A stretch of 64,000 nucleotides of DNA. Origin: Methylobacterium currus (GTDB lineage Bacteria > Pseudomonadota > Alphaproteobacteria > Rhizobiales > Beijerinckiaceae). The position numbers and the translations under genes are program-made. The first letter of the stretch is position 1. Every line of letters begins with the position of its first letter. This document shows, piece by piece, positions 28,497 through 37,635 of this stretch. The notes beneath the pieces were generated by a model that searched no databases, was not told the DNA's origin, and saw only the letters and a program-made list of their open reading frames with translations. The stretch covers positions 1,293,501 through 1,357,500 of the forward strand of contig NZ_CP028843.1 in NCBI RefSeq assembly GCF_003058325.1, read 5' to 3'.

Positions 28497-29425
28497 CCAA
28501 TTCGGAGCGGGTGCGCGAAGGGATCGCCCAATGGTTCCTGGAGGCCGTGCCGACCCGCCTCAACGACCCCGTCCGCTCGGCGATCGTGGTGATCATGCAG
28601 CGGCTGCACGAGCGCGACCTGTCGGGCGTGATCCTGGCGAAGAACCTCGGCTACGACCACCTGATGCTGCCGATGGAGTTCGAGCCGGAGCGCGCCTGCG
28701 CCACCCGGATCGGCTTTGCCGATCCGCGCCGGGCCCCGGGCGAGCTGCTGTTTCCGGCCCGCTTTCCCCGCGAGGCGGTGGAGCGCGACAAGGCCGCGAT
28801 GGGCGAGTACGCGGCGGCCGGCCAGTACCAGCAGCGGCCCGCACCCCGGGATGGCGGGCTGTTCAAGCGGGGCTGGTTCACCCCGGTGCGGGCCTGGCCT
28901 GCCGGCTGCGCCACTGTCCGGGCCTGGGACCTCGCGGCGAGCCTGCCCAAGGGCGGGCGCGGGATGGGCGGGCGCGGGCCGGACTACACCGCCGGCGTCA
29001 AGCTCGCCCGCGCCCCGGACGGGCATCTCTACGTCGTCGACGTGCGCCGCGACCGGCTCTCGGCCGGCGGGGTCGAGCGGCTGATCCTCGCCACCGCCGC
29101 CGAGGACGGAACGTCCTGCCGGATCTCGCTGCCGCAGGATCCCGGCCAGGCCGGCAAGGCGCAGGCGCAGTACCTCGTCGGGCGCCTCGCCGGCTACGAC
29201 GTGCGGGCGACGCCGGAGAGCGGCGACAAGGCGACCCGCGCCGCCCCGGTCTCGGCCCAGGCCGAGGCCGGCAACCTGCACCTCGTCGCCGGGCCCTGGA
29301 ACGAGGCCTTCCTCGACGAGCTCTGCGCCTTCCCCAACGGCGCCTTCCTGGACCAGGTCGACGCCCTCTCGCGCGCCTTCGCGGCGCTGGCCCGGCCGGG
29401 ATACGGCCTGCTCGGAGTCCTGTGA
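28497..29425 (+). pseudogene. Large terminase subunit, C-terminal part, separated by island
   Basis: Codons 180-489 of the terminase. It contains the rest of the ATPase (MQRLHERDLSGVILA) and the RNase-H-like nuclease domain (ATVRAWDLAASLPKG with a candidate metal-binding Asp, and DYTAGVKLARAPDGHLYVVDVRRD). No ribosome-binding site precedes its possible GTG/ATG starts near 28463-28466, so in the integrated state it is unlikely to be translated efficiently. It ends 1 base into the portal gene start, keeping the original coupling. Confidence 0.9.
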
Positions 29426-30690
29426 TGTGGCTCGCCGACCGCCTCGCCAACCTCGTCTCCGGCCTCGGCGGCCCGCGGGACAAGAGCACCGGCAACCTGC
29501 ATGTCCACGTGCCCCGCGCCCGGGCGGAGCTCGACGCCGCCTACCGGGACAACTGGCTCGCCCGGAAGGTCGTCGACATCGTGCCCTTCGACATGCTGCG
29601 CGAGTGGCGCGCCTGGCAGGCGCCGCCGGACGTGGCGGCGGCGCTCGCGGCGAGCGAGGAGCGCCTGGGGCTTCGCGACCGCCTGCTGCGGGGCCTGCGC
29701 CTCGCGCGCCTGCATGGCGGCGCCGCGATCCTGATCGGCGACGGCGCGCCGGATCCGGGCCGGCCGCTCGACCCGGAGACGGTGGGGCAGGGAGGATTGC
29801 ACTACCTCCATGTGCTCCCCCGGGCCGCGATCCAGGCCGGCCCCATCGACCGAGACCCGCTCTCGGCGTGGTTCGGCGAGCCGAAAGGCTACACGGTGGC
29901 GGACGGCCAGGCGGTCCATCCGTCCCGGATGATCCGGCTCCTCGGCGCGGCCCTGCCCGAGGACGACATCGGTGACGCTTTCGGCGACAGCGTGCTCCAG
30001 GCGCTCCTGGAGGCGATCGACCAGGCGACGGCGGCCTCAGCCCACATCGCCGCGATGCTGCCCGAGGCCAAGCAGGACGTGATCTCGGTGCCGGGCCTGT
30101 CGCAGCACCTCTCGACCGAGGACGGCACCCGCCTTCTCACCGAGCGCTTCGCCTATGCGGCCCGGATGAAGGGCCTGTTCGGGATGCTGCTGCTCGAGGG
30201 CGACGGCCGCTCGCCGGAGGGCGAGCGCTACCAGCAGAAGCAGCTCGACTTCTCCGGCCTGCCGGAGGTGGCGCGCCTCTTCCTCCAGGTCGCGGCAGGC
30301 GCCGCCGACATCCCGGTGACGCGGCTGCTGGGCCAGTCGCCCGCCGGCCTCAACGCCACCGGCGAATCCGACATCCGCAACTACCACGACCATGTCGCGG
30401 CGCGTCAGACCGTCGAGCTCACCCCCGCCATCGCCCGCCTCGACCGGCTGCTGATCCGCGACGCGCTCGGCCGCGACGAGCCCGGCCTCCGCTACGCCTG
30501 GCGGCCCCTGGCGCAGGCGAGCGAGCGCGAGAAGGCGGAGATCGGCCGCCTCAAGGCCGAGACCGCCGCGACGCTCGCCCGCGAGGGCGTGGTGCCGGCC
30601 GGCATCCTCGCCCGCGGCGTGGAGGGCTGGCTCTCCTCCGCCGACCTCTTCCCCGGCATCGCCGCGGCCTTCGGCCGGCCGGCGGGCTGA
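29425..30690 (+). CDS. Phage portal protein (DUF1073 family)
   Basis: A 421-residue portal of the DUF1073 family; some databases group this family with anti-CBASS Acb1-type names. The early motif AYRDNWLARKVVDIVPFDML followed by REWRAW is diagnostic of these portals. Residues about 225-330 contain the central helical region (LLEGDGRSPEGERYQQKQLDF, PVTRLLGQSPAGLNATGESD). It forms the dodecameric ring through which DNA enters the capsid and docks the terminase. Start ATG 29425 overlaps the terminase stop. Confidence 0.85.
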   Translation: MWLADRLANLVSGLGGPRDKSTGNLHVHVPRARAELDAAYRDNWLARKVVDIVPFDMLREWRAWQAPPDVAAALAASEERLGLRDRLLRGLRLARLHGGAAILIGDGAPDPGRPLDPETVGQGGLHYLHVLPRAAIQAGPIDRDPLSAWFGEPKGYTVADGQAVHPSRMIRLLGAALPEDDIGDAFGDSVLQALLEAIDQATAASAHIAAMLPEAKQDVISVPGLSQHLSTEDGTRLLTERFAYAARMKGLFGMLLLEGDGRSPEGERYQQKQLDFSGLPEVARLFLQVAAGAADIPVTRLLGQSPAGLNATGESDIRNYHDHVAARQTVELTPAIARLDRLLIRDALGRDEPGLRYAWRPLAQASEREKAEIGRLKAETAATLAREGVVPAGILARGVEGWLSSADLFPGIAAAFGRPAG

Positions 30691-30764
30691 GAGCCGGGCT
30701 CTCAACCTCCCTCCCGAGCGGGCAAACATCGACACACGTCGCCGATCAAGGCGCGGGCTTCCCC

Positions 30765-30788
30765 CCTCTCCCCGCCCGCGGGGAGAGG
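30765..30788. repeat. GC-rich hairpin after portal gene
   Basis: Perfect 10-bp stem CCTCTCCCCG / CGGGGAGAGG with a 4-base loop. There is no T-run after it, and all surrounding genes continue on the same strand. It may be a REP-like hairpin or an mRNA-stability/attenuation element rather than a full terminator. Confidence 0.45.
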
Positions 30789-30870
30789 AGAGACGCGCAC
30801 GGCCCGGCCTGTGAGCCGACGAGCCCGAGCGGGAGCGAGATCAACCCTCTCCCCACGCGAGACCTCACCC

Positions 30871-31875
30871 ATGCATCTCTTCGACCGGTTCAGCCTCGGC
30901 CCCGCGGCCGAGATCGCGGGCGCGCGCCCGCTCGGCAACGGCGCCCTGGTGGTGCAGGCGCGCGCCGCCCGCGCCGGCAACGTCCAGGTCTATCGCGGCG
31001 ACGAGGTCGCCCGGCCGGACCTCGCCGAGGTCCGGATCTACCGCGATCCGGACGAGATCTTTCGCGAGGAGTCCCTGCGCAGCTTCGGCCACAAGCCCGT
31101 CACCCTCGACCATCCGCCCGAGGCGGTGACGCCGCGGACCTGGCGCGGGGTCGCCCGGGGCCATGTCGGCGACGAGGTGGTGCGCGACGGCGACTTCGTG
31201 CGCATCCCGATGCTGCTCGCCGATTCCTCGGCCATCGCGGCGGTGCAGGCCGGGCGGCGCGAGGTCTCGGTCGGGTACACTTGCGACCTCGACTGGACCC
31301 CCGGCACCGCCCCGGACGGCCAGCCCTACGACGCCCGCCAGACCCGCATCGTCGTCGACCACGTCGCCATCGTGGCGCAGGGGCGCGCCGGGCCGGAATG
31401 CCGCATCGGCGACGCGGACCTGACCCGGCGCCTCGCCGAGGCCGAGGCGCGGGCACAGGCCGCCGAAGCCGCCTTGGCCGAGCGCGAGGGCGAGGTCGCG
31501 GCGCTCCGCGCCCGGGTGCCGGATGCGGCCGCCCTCGACGCGCTGGCGGCCGAGCGCGGCGCCCTGGTGGCGCAGGCCCGCCGCATCCTCGGCGACGCCT
31601 TCGATCCCGCCGGCCTCGATCCCGGGGCGATCCGGCGCGCAGCGGTCGCCCGCACCCTCGGCGAGGCGGAGGCCGCCGCCATGAGCGCCGCCGCGATCGA
31701 GGGCGCCTTCCGGATCGTCGCCGCCGACCCGCGCCGCACCGCCCCCCACCACGCCCCGGACCCGCTGCGCGACGCCCTTCGCCGCCGGACCGACGACGCC
31801 CGCACGCCCGAGGCGGCCCATGCCGCCATGGTCGAGACCCTCCGCAACGCCTGGAAACCCGCAGGAGCCCGCTGA
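30871..31875 (+). CDS. DUF2213 protein, probable capsid maturation/prohead protein
   Basis: 334 residues. The N-terminal 180 residues match DUF2213 (VRIYRDPDEIFREESLRSFG, PVTLDHPPEAVTPRTW, SVGYTCDLDWTPG, DHVAIVAQGRAGPECRIGD). These features parallel prohead protease folds. The rest is a coiled-coil, Ala/Glu-rich segment (about residues 185-240) like a scaffold. A protease-plus-scaffold role fits its position between portal and capsid, but a catalytic Ser is not obvious. Its stop overlaps the next ATG (TGATG). Confidence 0.75.
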   Translation: MHLFDRFSLGPAAEIAGARPLGNGALVVQARAARAGNVQVYRGDEVARPDLAEVRIYRDPDEIFREESLRSFGHKPVTLDHPPEAVTPRTWRGVARGHVGDEVVRDGDFVRIPMLLADSSAIAAVQAGRREVSVGYTCDLDWTPGTAPDGQPYDARQTRIVVDHVAIVAQGRAGPECRIGDADLTRRLAEAEARAQAAEAALAEREGEVAALRARVPDAAALDALAAERGALVAQARRILGDAFDPAGLDPGAIRRAAVARTLGEAEAAAMSAAAIEGAFRIVAADPRRTAPHHAPDPLRDALRRRTDDARTPEAAHAAMVETLRNAWKPAGAR

Positions 31876-32318
31876 TGCCCGCCGTCCAGACCAGCTACCC
31901 CGCCCGGCCCGCCGCCGCCTACGAGGGCATGGCCGCCGACCAGGATCCCGCCACGGTGATCAGCCGCACCGTCGAGACGGCCGACGGCATCGCCTTCGGC
32001 CGAGCCGCCTTCCAGGGCACCCGCGACGACGGCATCGCGGCCTCGGGGGCGGTCTTCCGCGGCATCGTGCTGGCCGACCGCAACGCCCGGCCGAATCCGA
32101 GTGGCGCCGACCTCTTCGCCAAGGGCGAGACCGCGCCGGTGATGGTGCGCGGCACCGTCTGGGTCGTCACCGCCTCCGCCGCGAGCGTCGGGGCCGCGGC
32201 TTACGTCACCGCCGCCGGCGCCGTCACGGCCACCGCCTCCGGCAATACCCCGATCGCGAGCGCCCTGTTCGACACCTCCGCGCCCGCCGGCGGCCTCGTC
32301 CGCCTGCGCCTGAACTGA
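31875..32318 (+). CDS. Capsid decoration/cement protein
   Basis: 147 residues, beta-rich, with TAPVMVRGTVWVVTASAASV and AAYVTAAGAVTATASGNTPI typical of small trimeric capsid-stabilising proteins. It sits directly before the major capsid gene, as is usual. Family assigned by pattern and position. Confidence 0.65.
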   Translation: MPAVQTSYPARPAAAYEGMAADQDPATVISRTVETADGIAFGRAAFQGTRDDGIAASGAVFRGIVLADRNARPNPSGADLFAKGETAPVMVRGTVWVVTASAASVGAAAYVTAAGAVTATASGNTPIASALFDTSAPAGGLVRLRLN

Positions 32319-32333
32319 CGAGAGGCTTAACCG

Positions 32334-33281
32334 ATGACCCGCACCCTCCTCACCGACGCCCCCCGGGCGCTCGCCTTCCTGGTCAGCCAGCAGGCCTTCA
32401 TCGAGCCCAACGTCTACCGCAACCAGTACCCGGCGATCCGCTATCCGCGCCTCGTGCCGGTCGACACCGCGGCACCCGAATGGGTGCCGACCGTGACCTA
32501 CTTCTCGGTCGACCGGGTCGGCCAGGCGACCTGGGTCCACGGCGCGGCCAGCGACGTGCCGAAGGCCGAGCTGCTGCGGCGCCAGTACGAGACCACCATC
32601 GCCATGGCGGGGATCGGATACGGCTACGACCTCGAGGAGCTCGGCAAGGCGCAGCTCCTCGGCATGACCCTCGACGCCGACAAGGCCGACGCCGCCCGGC
32701 AGGCCTCCGAGGAGTTCATCGACCAGGTCGCCCTCCGGGGCGACGCCACGAAGGGATTCGCCGGCCTCCTCAACCATCCGGGCGTGACGGTGGGCAGCGC
32801 CGCCGCCACCGGCACCGGCGGCAGCACCCTCTGGGCCCAGAAGACCGCCGAGCAGGTGCTGACCGACATCAACGGCCAGCTCATCGGCATCTTCACCGGC
32901 TCGAACACGGTCGAGATGGCCGACACCGTGCTGCTGCCCTACGACCAGATGCTGAGCCTCGGCCTGCGCCGCCTCGACCCGACGAGCCCGATCACGCTCC
33001 TCGACTGGATCCGGCGCCACAACGTCTACACCCTGGAGACCGGCCAGGACCTGACGGTCTACGGCGTGCGCACCCTCGAGACCGCCGGCACCGGCGGCAC
33101 CGCCCGCATGGTCGCGTATCGCCGCGACCCTTCCGTGCTGAAGCTGTGGCTGCCGATGCCGTTCCGGTTCTTCCCGGCCTGGCAGACCGGCCCGTGGCGC
33201 TTCGAGGTGCCGGGCGCCTTCCGGCTCGGCGGGCTCGACATCCGCCGCCCCGCCGCCTGCCGCTACCTCGACGGCATCTGA
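32334..33281 (+). CDS. Major capsid protein (DUF2184 family)
   Basis: 315 residues with the DUF2184 pattern: FLVSQQAFIEPNVYRNQYPA near the N-terminus, an E-loop-like region and GYDLEELGKAQLLG, then a P-domain-like part ending RFFPAWQTGPWRFEVPG. DUF2184 proteins are HK97-fold capsid proteins found with DUF1073 portals and DUF2213 proteins, exactly the combination here. Its stop overlaps the next ATG. Confidence 0.82.
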   Translation: MTRTLLTDAPRALAFLVSQQAFIEPNVYRNQYPAIRYPRLVPVDTAAPEWVPTVTYFSVDRVGQATWVHGAASDVPKAELLRRQYETTIAMAGIGYGYDLEELGKAQLLGMTLDADKADAARQASEEFIDQVALRGDATKGFAGLLNHPGVTVGSAAATGTGGSTLWAQKTAEQVLTDINGQLIGIFTGSNTVEMADTVLLPYDQMLSLGLRRLDPTSPITLLDWIRRHNVYTLETGQDLTVYGVRTLETAGTGGTARMVAYRRDPSVLKLWLPMPFRFFPAWQTGPWRFEVPGAFRLGGLDIRRPAACRYLDGI

Positions 33282-33559
33282 TGGAGGCGGCGAACATGAT
33301 GCGGGTGACGAACCACGCGGCCGGCCCCCGACTGGTCTGGCCCAAGGGCGCCCGGGCGCCCCGGCTCCTCCTGCCCGGCGAGTGCGCGGTGCTGGTGCTG
33401 CCCGAGCGGCCGGACCCCTGCCTCGCCGCCTGGGAGGCGGCGGGCGAGGTGCGGGTCGAGGCGGAGCCCGAACCGGGACCGCCGGACCCGGCACTCCGGG
33501 ACCCGCGCCCCGAGCGCCGCCGCGGCCGCCCGCGGCCGCCCTCCGGCGGGGAGGCGTGA
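33281..33559 (+). CDS. Small hypothetical head protein
   Basis: 92 residues with a short beta-type N-terminal part (RLLLPGECAVLVLPERPD) and a Pro/Arg/Glu-rich, probably disordered C-terminus. It starts at the capsid stop (TGATG) and ends 1 bp before the next gene, so it is part of the operon. A head-associated role is inferred from position only. Confidence 0.55.
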   Translation: MEAANMMRVTNHAAGPRLVWPKGARAPRLLLPGECAVLVLPERPDPCLAAWEAAGEVRVEAEPEPGPPDPALRDPRPERRRGRPRPPSGGEA

Positions 33560-33560
33560 G

Positions 33561-33935
33561 ATGGCGGAGACGATCACCCCGGAGGCGTTCCGGGCCCGCT
33601 TCCCCGCCTTCGCGGGCGTCCCCGACGCCGCGATCGCGGGGGCGCTGGCGGAGGCGGCCCCGCGGGTCGGGGCGGGCTGGCCGGCGGCGGAGGCCGCCCT
33701 CGGGCGGATGCTCCACGCCGCCCACACCCTCACCCTCGACGGGCGGGGCGGGCCCGAGGCCGAGCTCGCCCGGGCGGGCGCCCTCGACCTCAAGGCCCTG
33801 CGCAGCGGCACCCTCCACCTGGAGCGCCGCGACGCAGCCCCCGAAGACCTGCCGGGGACGCTCGGGCTCACCTCCTTCGGGCGGCGCTTCCACGAGGTGA
33901 TGCGCCGCAACAGCATCGGTGTGGCGGTGGTGTGA
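33561..33935 (+). CDS. Head-tail connector (DUF4054 family)
   Basis: 124 residues, helical, with TPEAFRARFPAFAGVPDAAI at the N-terminus, the common opening of DUF4054/gp6-like adaptor proteins that assemble on the portal. The C-terminal TSFGRRFHEVMRRNSI also fits. Position after the capsid gene supports the call. Confidence 0.75.
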   Translation: MAETITPEAFRARFPAFAGVPDAAIAGALAEAAPRVGAGWPAAEAALGRMLHAAHTLTLDGRGGPEAELARAGALDLKALRSGTLHLERRDAAPEDLPGTLGLTSFGRRFHEVMRRNSIGVAVV

Positions 33936-34246
33936 TGGGACTCCTCGACGGGCTCGGCCGCCATCTCGGGGGGATCTTCGCCCCCCTCTTCGACGACGGG
34001 ATCCTGCACCGGGTGAGCCTCGGCGGCGGCGCGGACGAGCCCGTGCGGGCGCGGATCGACGGCGCCCGGGAGGCCTCCGAGGAGCCCGGCCTGCCGGGCC
34101 GTCTCGTGCGGGCGATCGTGCTGATTCCGGGCTCCCCCCCGAACCCCGACGACGAGATCACCCTGGCGGGGACGCGCCACCGCATCGTCGCGGTGGAGAC
34201 CGACCCCGCCGGCAGCCACGCCATCATTCAGGGACGACCGTTGTGA
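33935..34246 (+). CDS. Head-tail joining protein, putative stopper
   Basis: 103 residues, beta-rich (VRAIVLIPGSPPNPDDEITL, HRIVAVETDPAGSHAIIQG), consistent with small head-completion proteins. ATG 33935 overlaps the previous stop. Family not named with confidence. Confidence 0.6.
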   Translation: MGLLDGLGRHLGGIFAPLFDDGILHRVSLGGGADEPVRARIDGAREASEEPGLPGRLVRAIVLIPGSPPNPDDEITLAGTRHRIVAVETDPAGSHAIIQGRPL

Positions 34247-34539
34247 CGCAGAAAGCCGAGACCGGCCCGCTCCAGGCGCGGCTCGCGCGCCTCGCCCGCG
34301 CCGGCAGCGACGCCGCGCGGGCCCGCGCGCGGGAGGCCGCGAACGCGCTCGCGGCCGACATCCAGCAGGAACTGGCGCGAGACCCGCCCGGCGGGCGCGC
34401 CGAGGCGACGGAGACGCCGGGCGGCGGCGCCGTCACGGTCGAGGCGCCGGGCCTGATCGCCCGGGAATTCGGCACCGCGAGGCGGGCGGCCCGGCCGGTG
34501 GTCGGCCCGGCCATCGCGCGTCTGACGGGGAGGGGGTGA
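34243..34539 (+). CDS. Small morphogenesis protein, HK97 gp10-like by position
   Basis: 98 residues from GTG 34243. The N-terminal half is helical and Arg/Ala-rich (ARLARLARAGSDAARARARE), followed by a short beta segment ending PARLTGRG-like. It overlaps both neighbours by 1-4 bases. Minor head/tail completion proteins occupy this position in similar clusters. Confidence 0.55.
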   Translation: MTQKAETGPLQARLARLARAGSDAARARAREAANALAADIQQELARDPPGGRAEATETPGGGAVTVEAPGLIAREFGTARRAARPVVGPAIARLTGRG

Positions 34540-34958
34540 TGGCCGGCCTCGACCTCTCGCCCCAGCTCCTGCGGGCGGTGCGGACCCGCCTCCTCGCCGA
34601 TCCGGCCTTGCGCCCGCTCGTCGGCGACCGGGTGCGCGAAGTGGCGAGCGTCCGGGAGGAATGGCCGTTCCTGCGCGTCGATCCGCCGGAGGTCAGCCCC
34701 TACGCGGCGCAAGGCTGGCGCGGCTGCGCCTGTCGCCTGACCGTCCACGCCTTCCTGCGCGGCGCCCGGGACCTCGGGCCGGTGCAGGAGCTGCTCGCCG
34801 CCGTCTCGGTCGCCCTCGACGAGGCCGACCTGGCGCTCGCCCGCGGCGAGCTCCTCTGGATCGCCCACGAGCGCAGCCTGGTCCTGCCGGAACCCCTCGG
34901 GCCCGGCTCCTGGCACGGCGTCGCCCGCTTCGGCGCGGTGGCCGCCGAAGCTGTCTAA
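34539..34958 (+). CDS. Tail terminator (DUF3168-like)
   Basis: 139 residues with LLRAVRTRLLADPALRPLVGDRV near the start and FLRVDPPEV, CRLTVHAFLRG later, the pattern of DUF3168 tail-completion proteins that cap the tail tube. ATG 34539 overlaps the previous stop. Confidence 0.72.
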   Translation: MAGLDLSPQLLRAVRTRLLADPALRPLVGDRVREVASVREEWPFLRVDPPEVSPYAAQGWRGCACRLTVHAFLRGARDLGPVQELLAAVSVALDEADLALARGELLWIAHERSLVLPEPLGPGSWHGVARFGAVAAEAV

Positions 34959-35111
34959 GTCGGCCTCGGGCGCCGGCGGTCGCATCCGCTCCCTTGGCTT
35001 TCGTTCCGCCCTGCGCCCGGGAGCCGCTTCGGGCTCCCGGTCCCGCTTCACGGGGCGCTCCTCGCGCCCGCCACGCTGCACCGCCCTCCGGGCGGTCTCA
35101 GGAGAGACCCA

Positions 35112-35558
35112 ATGGCCCAGCCCACCACCCTGCCGTTCTCGGCGATCGCCGTGAAGCTCGAGAGCCTGACCAAGGCCGGCACCTTCGAGGCGCCCTGCGG
35201 CCTCACCGAGCGGGCGGCGCAGTTCACCAAGGAAACCAACAGCGCGGTCGTGCCCGACTGCGCCAACGAGGACGCCGTCCCCTTCGTCGACCGGTTCGCG
35301 GTCTCGAAGTCGGTCGCGGTCTCCGGCAAGGGCGTGATGGCGCGCCAGAGCCTCGCCCGCTGGCGCGCCGCCTACGAGGCGGACGGGCCTGTGCGGGCCC
35401 GGGTCGAGGTGAGCGGCACCGGCGCCGACGGCGGCGGCGCCTGGGAAGGCCTCTTCCACCTCACCAGCTTCGAGGTCGGCGCGGTGCGGGGCGAGCGCTG
35501 CACCGTTTCGGTGGCGCTGCAATCGACCGGGGCGGTCGCCTTCACGGCCGCGGCGTGA
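35112..35558 (+). CDS. Major tail tube protein
   Basis: 148 residues, beta-rich, with a typical tail-tube composition and VSGTGADGGGAWEGLFHLTS near the C-terminus. Position equals GTA g9: after the terminator and before the tail chaperone. A GGAGAG site precedes the ATG. The 150 bp upstream hold no gene. Confidence 0.75.
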   Translation: MAQPTTLPFSAIAVKLESLTKAGTFEAPCGLTERAAQFTKETNSAVVPDCANEDAVPFVDRFAVSKSVAVSGKGVMARQSLARWRAAYEADGPVRARVEVSGTGADGGGAWEGLFHLTSFEVGAVRGERCTVSVALQSTGAVAFTAAA

Positions 35559-35565
35559 GGCACTC

Positions 35566-36147
35566 ATGAGCCGCGACGGCCATATCGATCTCGCCCTCGA
35601 GGAGACCACCCACCGCTTCCGCCTCGCCATCGGCGACCTGGAGGCGCTCCAGGAGGCCACGGGCGCGGGCCCCGCCGCCCTGCTGCACCGCTTCCATGCC
35701 GGGAGGCTGTACCGGTTCCAGGACGTGCGCGACGTGCTGCGCCTCGGCCTGATCGGCGGCGGCACCCCGGTGCCGCAGGCCCATGCGCTGGCCCGCCGCC
35801 TCGACGGGCTGCCCTGCATCCCGCTGATCGCCAAGGCCGCCCTGGTGCTGGCGGCGGCCCTGGAGGGCACCGAGGACGAGCGAGTCGGCCGCCCCGCGGG
35901 GGCTGCCGGCCCCGAGGGGCGGATCGCCTTCGCGGCGTTCTACGGCGCCGCCGCCGCCATGGGCCTGCCCGCCGCCGACCTGCGGGCAATGAGCCTGTGG
36001 CAGCTCGCCGCCTACATCGACGGCTTCAACCGCGCCCGCGACCCGGACGCGGCCGACGCCCCGACGCCCGCGGAAGAGGACGCGCTCTGGGCCTGGCTCC
36101 GAGGCCTCCCGGACGACGCCCTCCCGGATGACGGATCGCCCGCATGA
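35566..36147 (+). CDS. Fused GTA-type tail assembly chaperones (g10 plus g10.1)
   Basis: 193 residues in which two normally separate small proteins appear to be joined. Residues 1-85 match the GTA family protein g10 (HIDLALEETTHRFRLAIGDL, then QDVRDVLRLGLIGGG). Residues about 120-165 match the second tail chaperone (AAAMGLPAADLRAMSLWQLA then AYIDGFNRARD). In RcGTA these are separate genes before the tape measure. Here one frame covers both with an acidic tail. The chaperones coat the tape measure during tail assembly. Confidence 0.68.
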   Translation: MSRDGHIDLALEETTHRFRLAIGDLEALQEATGAGPAALLHRFHAGRLYRFQDVRDVLRLGLIGGGTPVPQAHALARRLDGLPCIPLIAKAALVLAAALEGTEDERVGRPAGAAGPEGRIAFAAFYGAAAAMGLPAADLRAMSLWQLAAYIDGFNRARDPDAADAPTPAEEDALWAWLRGLPDDALPDDGSPA

Positions 36148-37502
36148 CGACCGAGATCGAGCGCCTGGTGGTCTCCCTGGAGGCCAATGTCGAGGCCTAT
36201 GAGCGCGAGCTCGCCCGGGCCGGGCCGCTCGCCGAGCGGGCGATGGGGCAAGCCGAGCGCGCGGTCGAGGCCGGGGCGACGCGCATCGCCGCCACGATGG
36301 CGCGGGCTGGCGCCGAGGTGCGCGACGAGATCGCCCGCATGGCCGCGCCGGAGGCCCTGGGGAAGCTCCAGCGCGCCGGCGAGCCGGCGAGCGCCCTGCC
36401 CGTGGGGGACGGCGCCTCCCTGCGGCGGGTCGACGACGCGGTCGGGAGCCTCTGCACCCGCCTCGCGGAGGCCGGGTCCGCCTCCCGGGAGGCGGTGGCG
36501 GGGTTCGAGGCGGTGGCGGGCGCAGTCGGCGGGATGGCGGACAAAATCCCGGCCGCCGCCGACCTCGTCGCGGATCTCGGCCGGAGAGTGCGGGCGGCGG
36601 CGGAGGAGGGCGCGGCGATCCGCGCCCGCATCGCCGACGCCTTCGCGATCAGCGACGCCGCGTCCCGCGGCAGCCTCGCCGGGACCGCGACGACCGTCCC
36701 GGGCACCGCCGCCCCCGAGACCGCGCGAGCGCCCGCGCGGTCGCCGGCGAAGCCCGTCAAGGCTGCCGAGCCGGCGGACGACGCGTTCCGCGACGAGGTC
36801 GCCCGCCTGACCCGGCGCACCGGCCTCCTGACCATCGAGGCCGAGGCGGTCGGCCGGGAGGGTGGCGCCGCGGCCAAGGCCGAGGCGGCATTCCGGCTGC
36901 TGGAGGCGGCCAAAAAGGCCGACCTCGCGGTGACGCCGGCCCTGCGCGAGGAGGTCGACCGGGTGGCGCAGGCCTACGGCGCCGCGACCGCCCAGGTGGA
37001 GCGGGCCGAGGCCGCGCAGCGCGCCGCCCAATCGGCCTCGCGGGAGCTCGGCTCGGCGCTGGCCGACAGCTTCAAGGGCGCGATTTTGCACGGCGAGCGG
37101 CTGACGACGGTGATCTCCCGGCTCGCCACCACGCTCGCGAGCCGGGGCATCGACCGGGCCTTCGACGGCCTGTTCGGCCGCTTCAGCCCCGGCTCCGACC
37201 TGATCGGCGACGCGCTCGGATCGCTCGGCCTGACCCAGAACCCGACCGGCCGCGCCGCCGGCGGGCCCGTCACCCCGGGCGTCGCCTATACGGTGGGCGA
37301 GAGCGGCCGCGAGACCTTCGTGCCGCTCCAGCCCGGCCGCATCCTGCCGGCGACCCACGGCGTCGCGGCCCCGGCCCCCGCCCCGACCGTCCAGGTCTCG
37401 GTCTCGATCGCCACCGCGGACGCCCCAAGCTTCCACCGCTCGGAGGCGCAGGTCAGCGCCGCCCTGGCCCGGGCGGTGCAGCGCGGCCTGAGGGGCCTGT
37501 GA
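36144..37502 (+). CDS. Tail tape measure protein
   Basis: 452 residues, short for the family, suggesting a short tail. The N-terminal 350 residues are helical, Ala-rich coiled-coil. The C-terminus has the typical tape-measure ending: DRAFDGLFGRF, then AAGGPVTPGVAYTVGESGRE and FVPLQPGRILP. It overlaps the chaperone stop by 4 bases. It sets tail length and probably enters the periplasm during DNA ejection. Confidence 0.82.
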   Translation: MTTEIERLVVSLEANVEAYERELARAGPLAERAMGQAERAVEAGATRIAATMARAGAEVRDEIARMAAPEALGKLQRAGEPASALPVGDGASLRRVDDAVGSLCTRLAEAGSASREAVAGFEAVAGAVGGMADKIPAAADLVADLGRRVRAAAEEGAAIRARIADAFAISDAASRGSLAGTATTVPGTAAPETARAPARSPAKPVKAAEPADDAFRDEVARLTRRTGLLTIEAEAVGREGGAAAKAEAAFRLLEAAKKADLAVTPALREEVDRVAQAYGAATAQVERAEAAQRAAQSASRELGSALADSFKGAILHGERLTTVISRLATTLASRGIDRAFDGLFGRFSPGSDLIGDALGSLGLTQNPTGRAAGGPVTPGVAYTVGESGRETFVPLQPGRILPATHGVAAPAPAPTVQVSVSIATADAPSFHRSEAQVSAALARAVQRGLRGL

Positions 37503-37635
37503 GCACTCCGTAGAGCTGCTTTGCGCAACTCTGCTTAGAGTCTTGTTTTTGCATCATTTTCACCGCCGAACCGGCGACCGCTTCGGCACCGGCCGCCTGC
37601 GGCCGGCGGAATGGTGCTCAGGAGCCCGAAACACC

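Noticed and set aside
30765..30788. Transcription terminator splitting the prophage operon
   Set aside because: Strong hairpin but no T-run, and tightly linked structural genes continue on the same strand; kept as a repeat/hairpin only.
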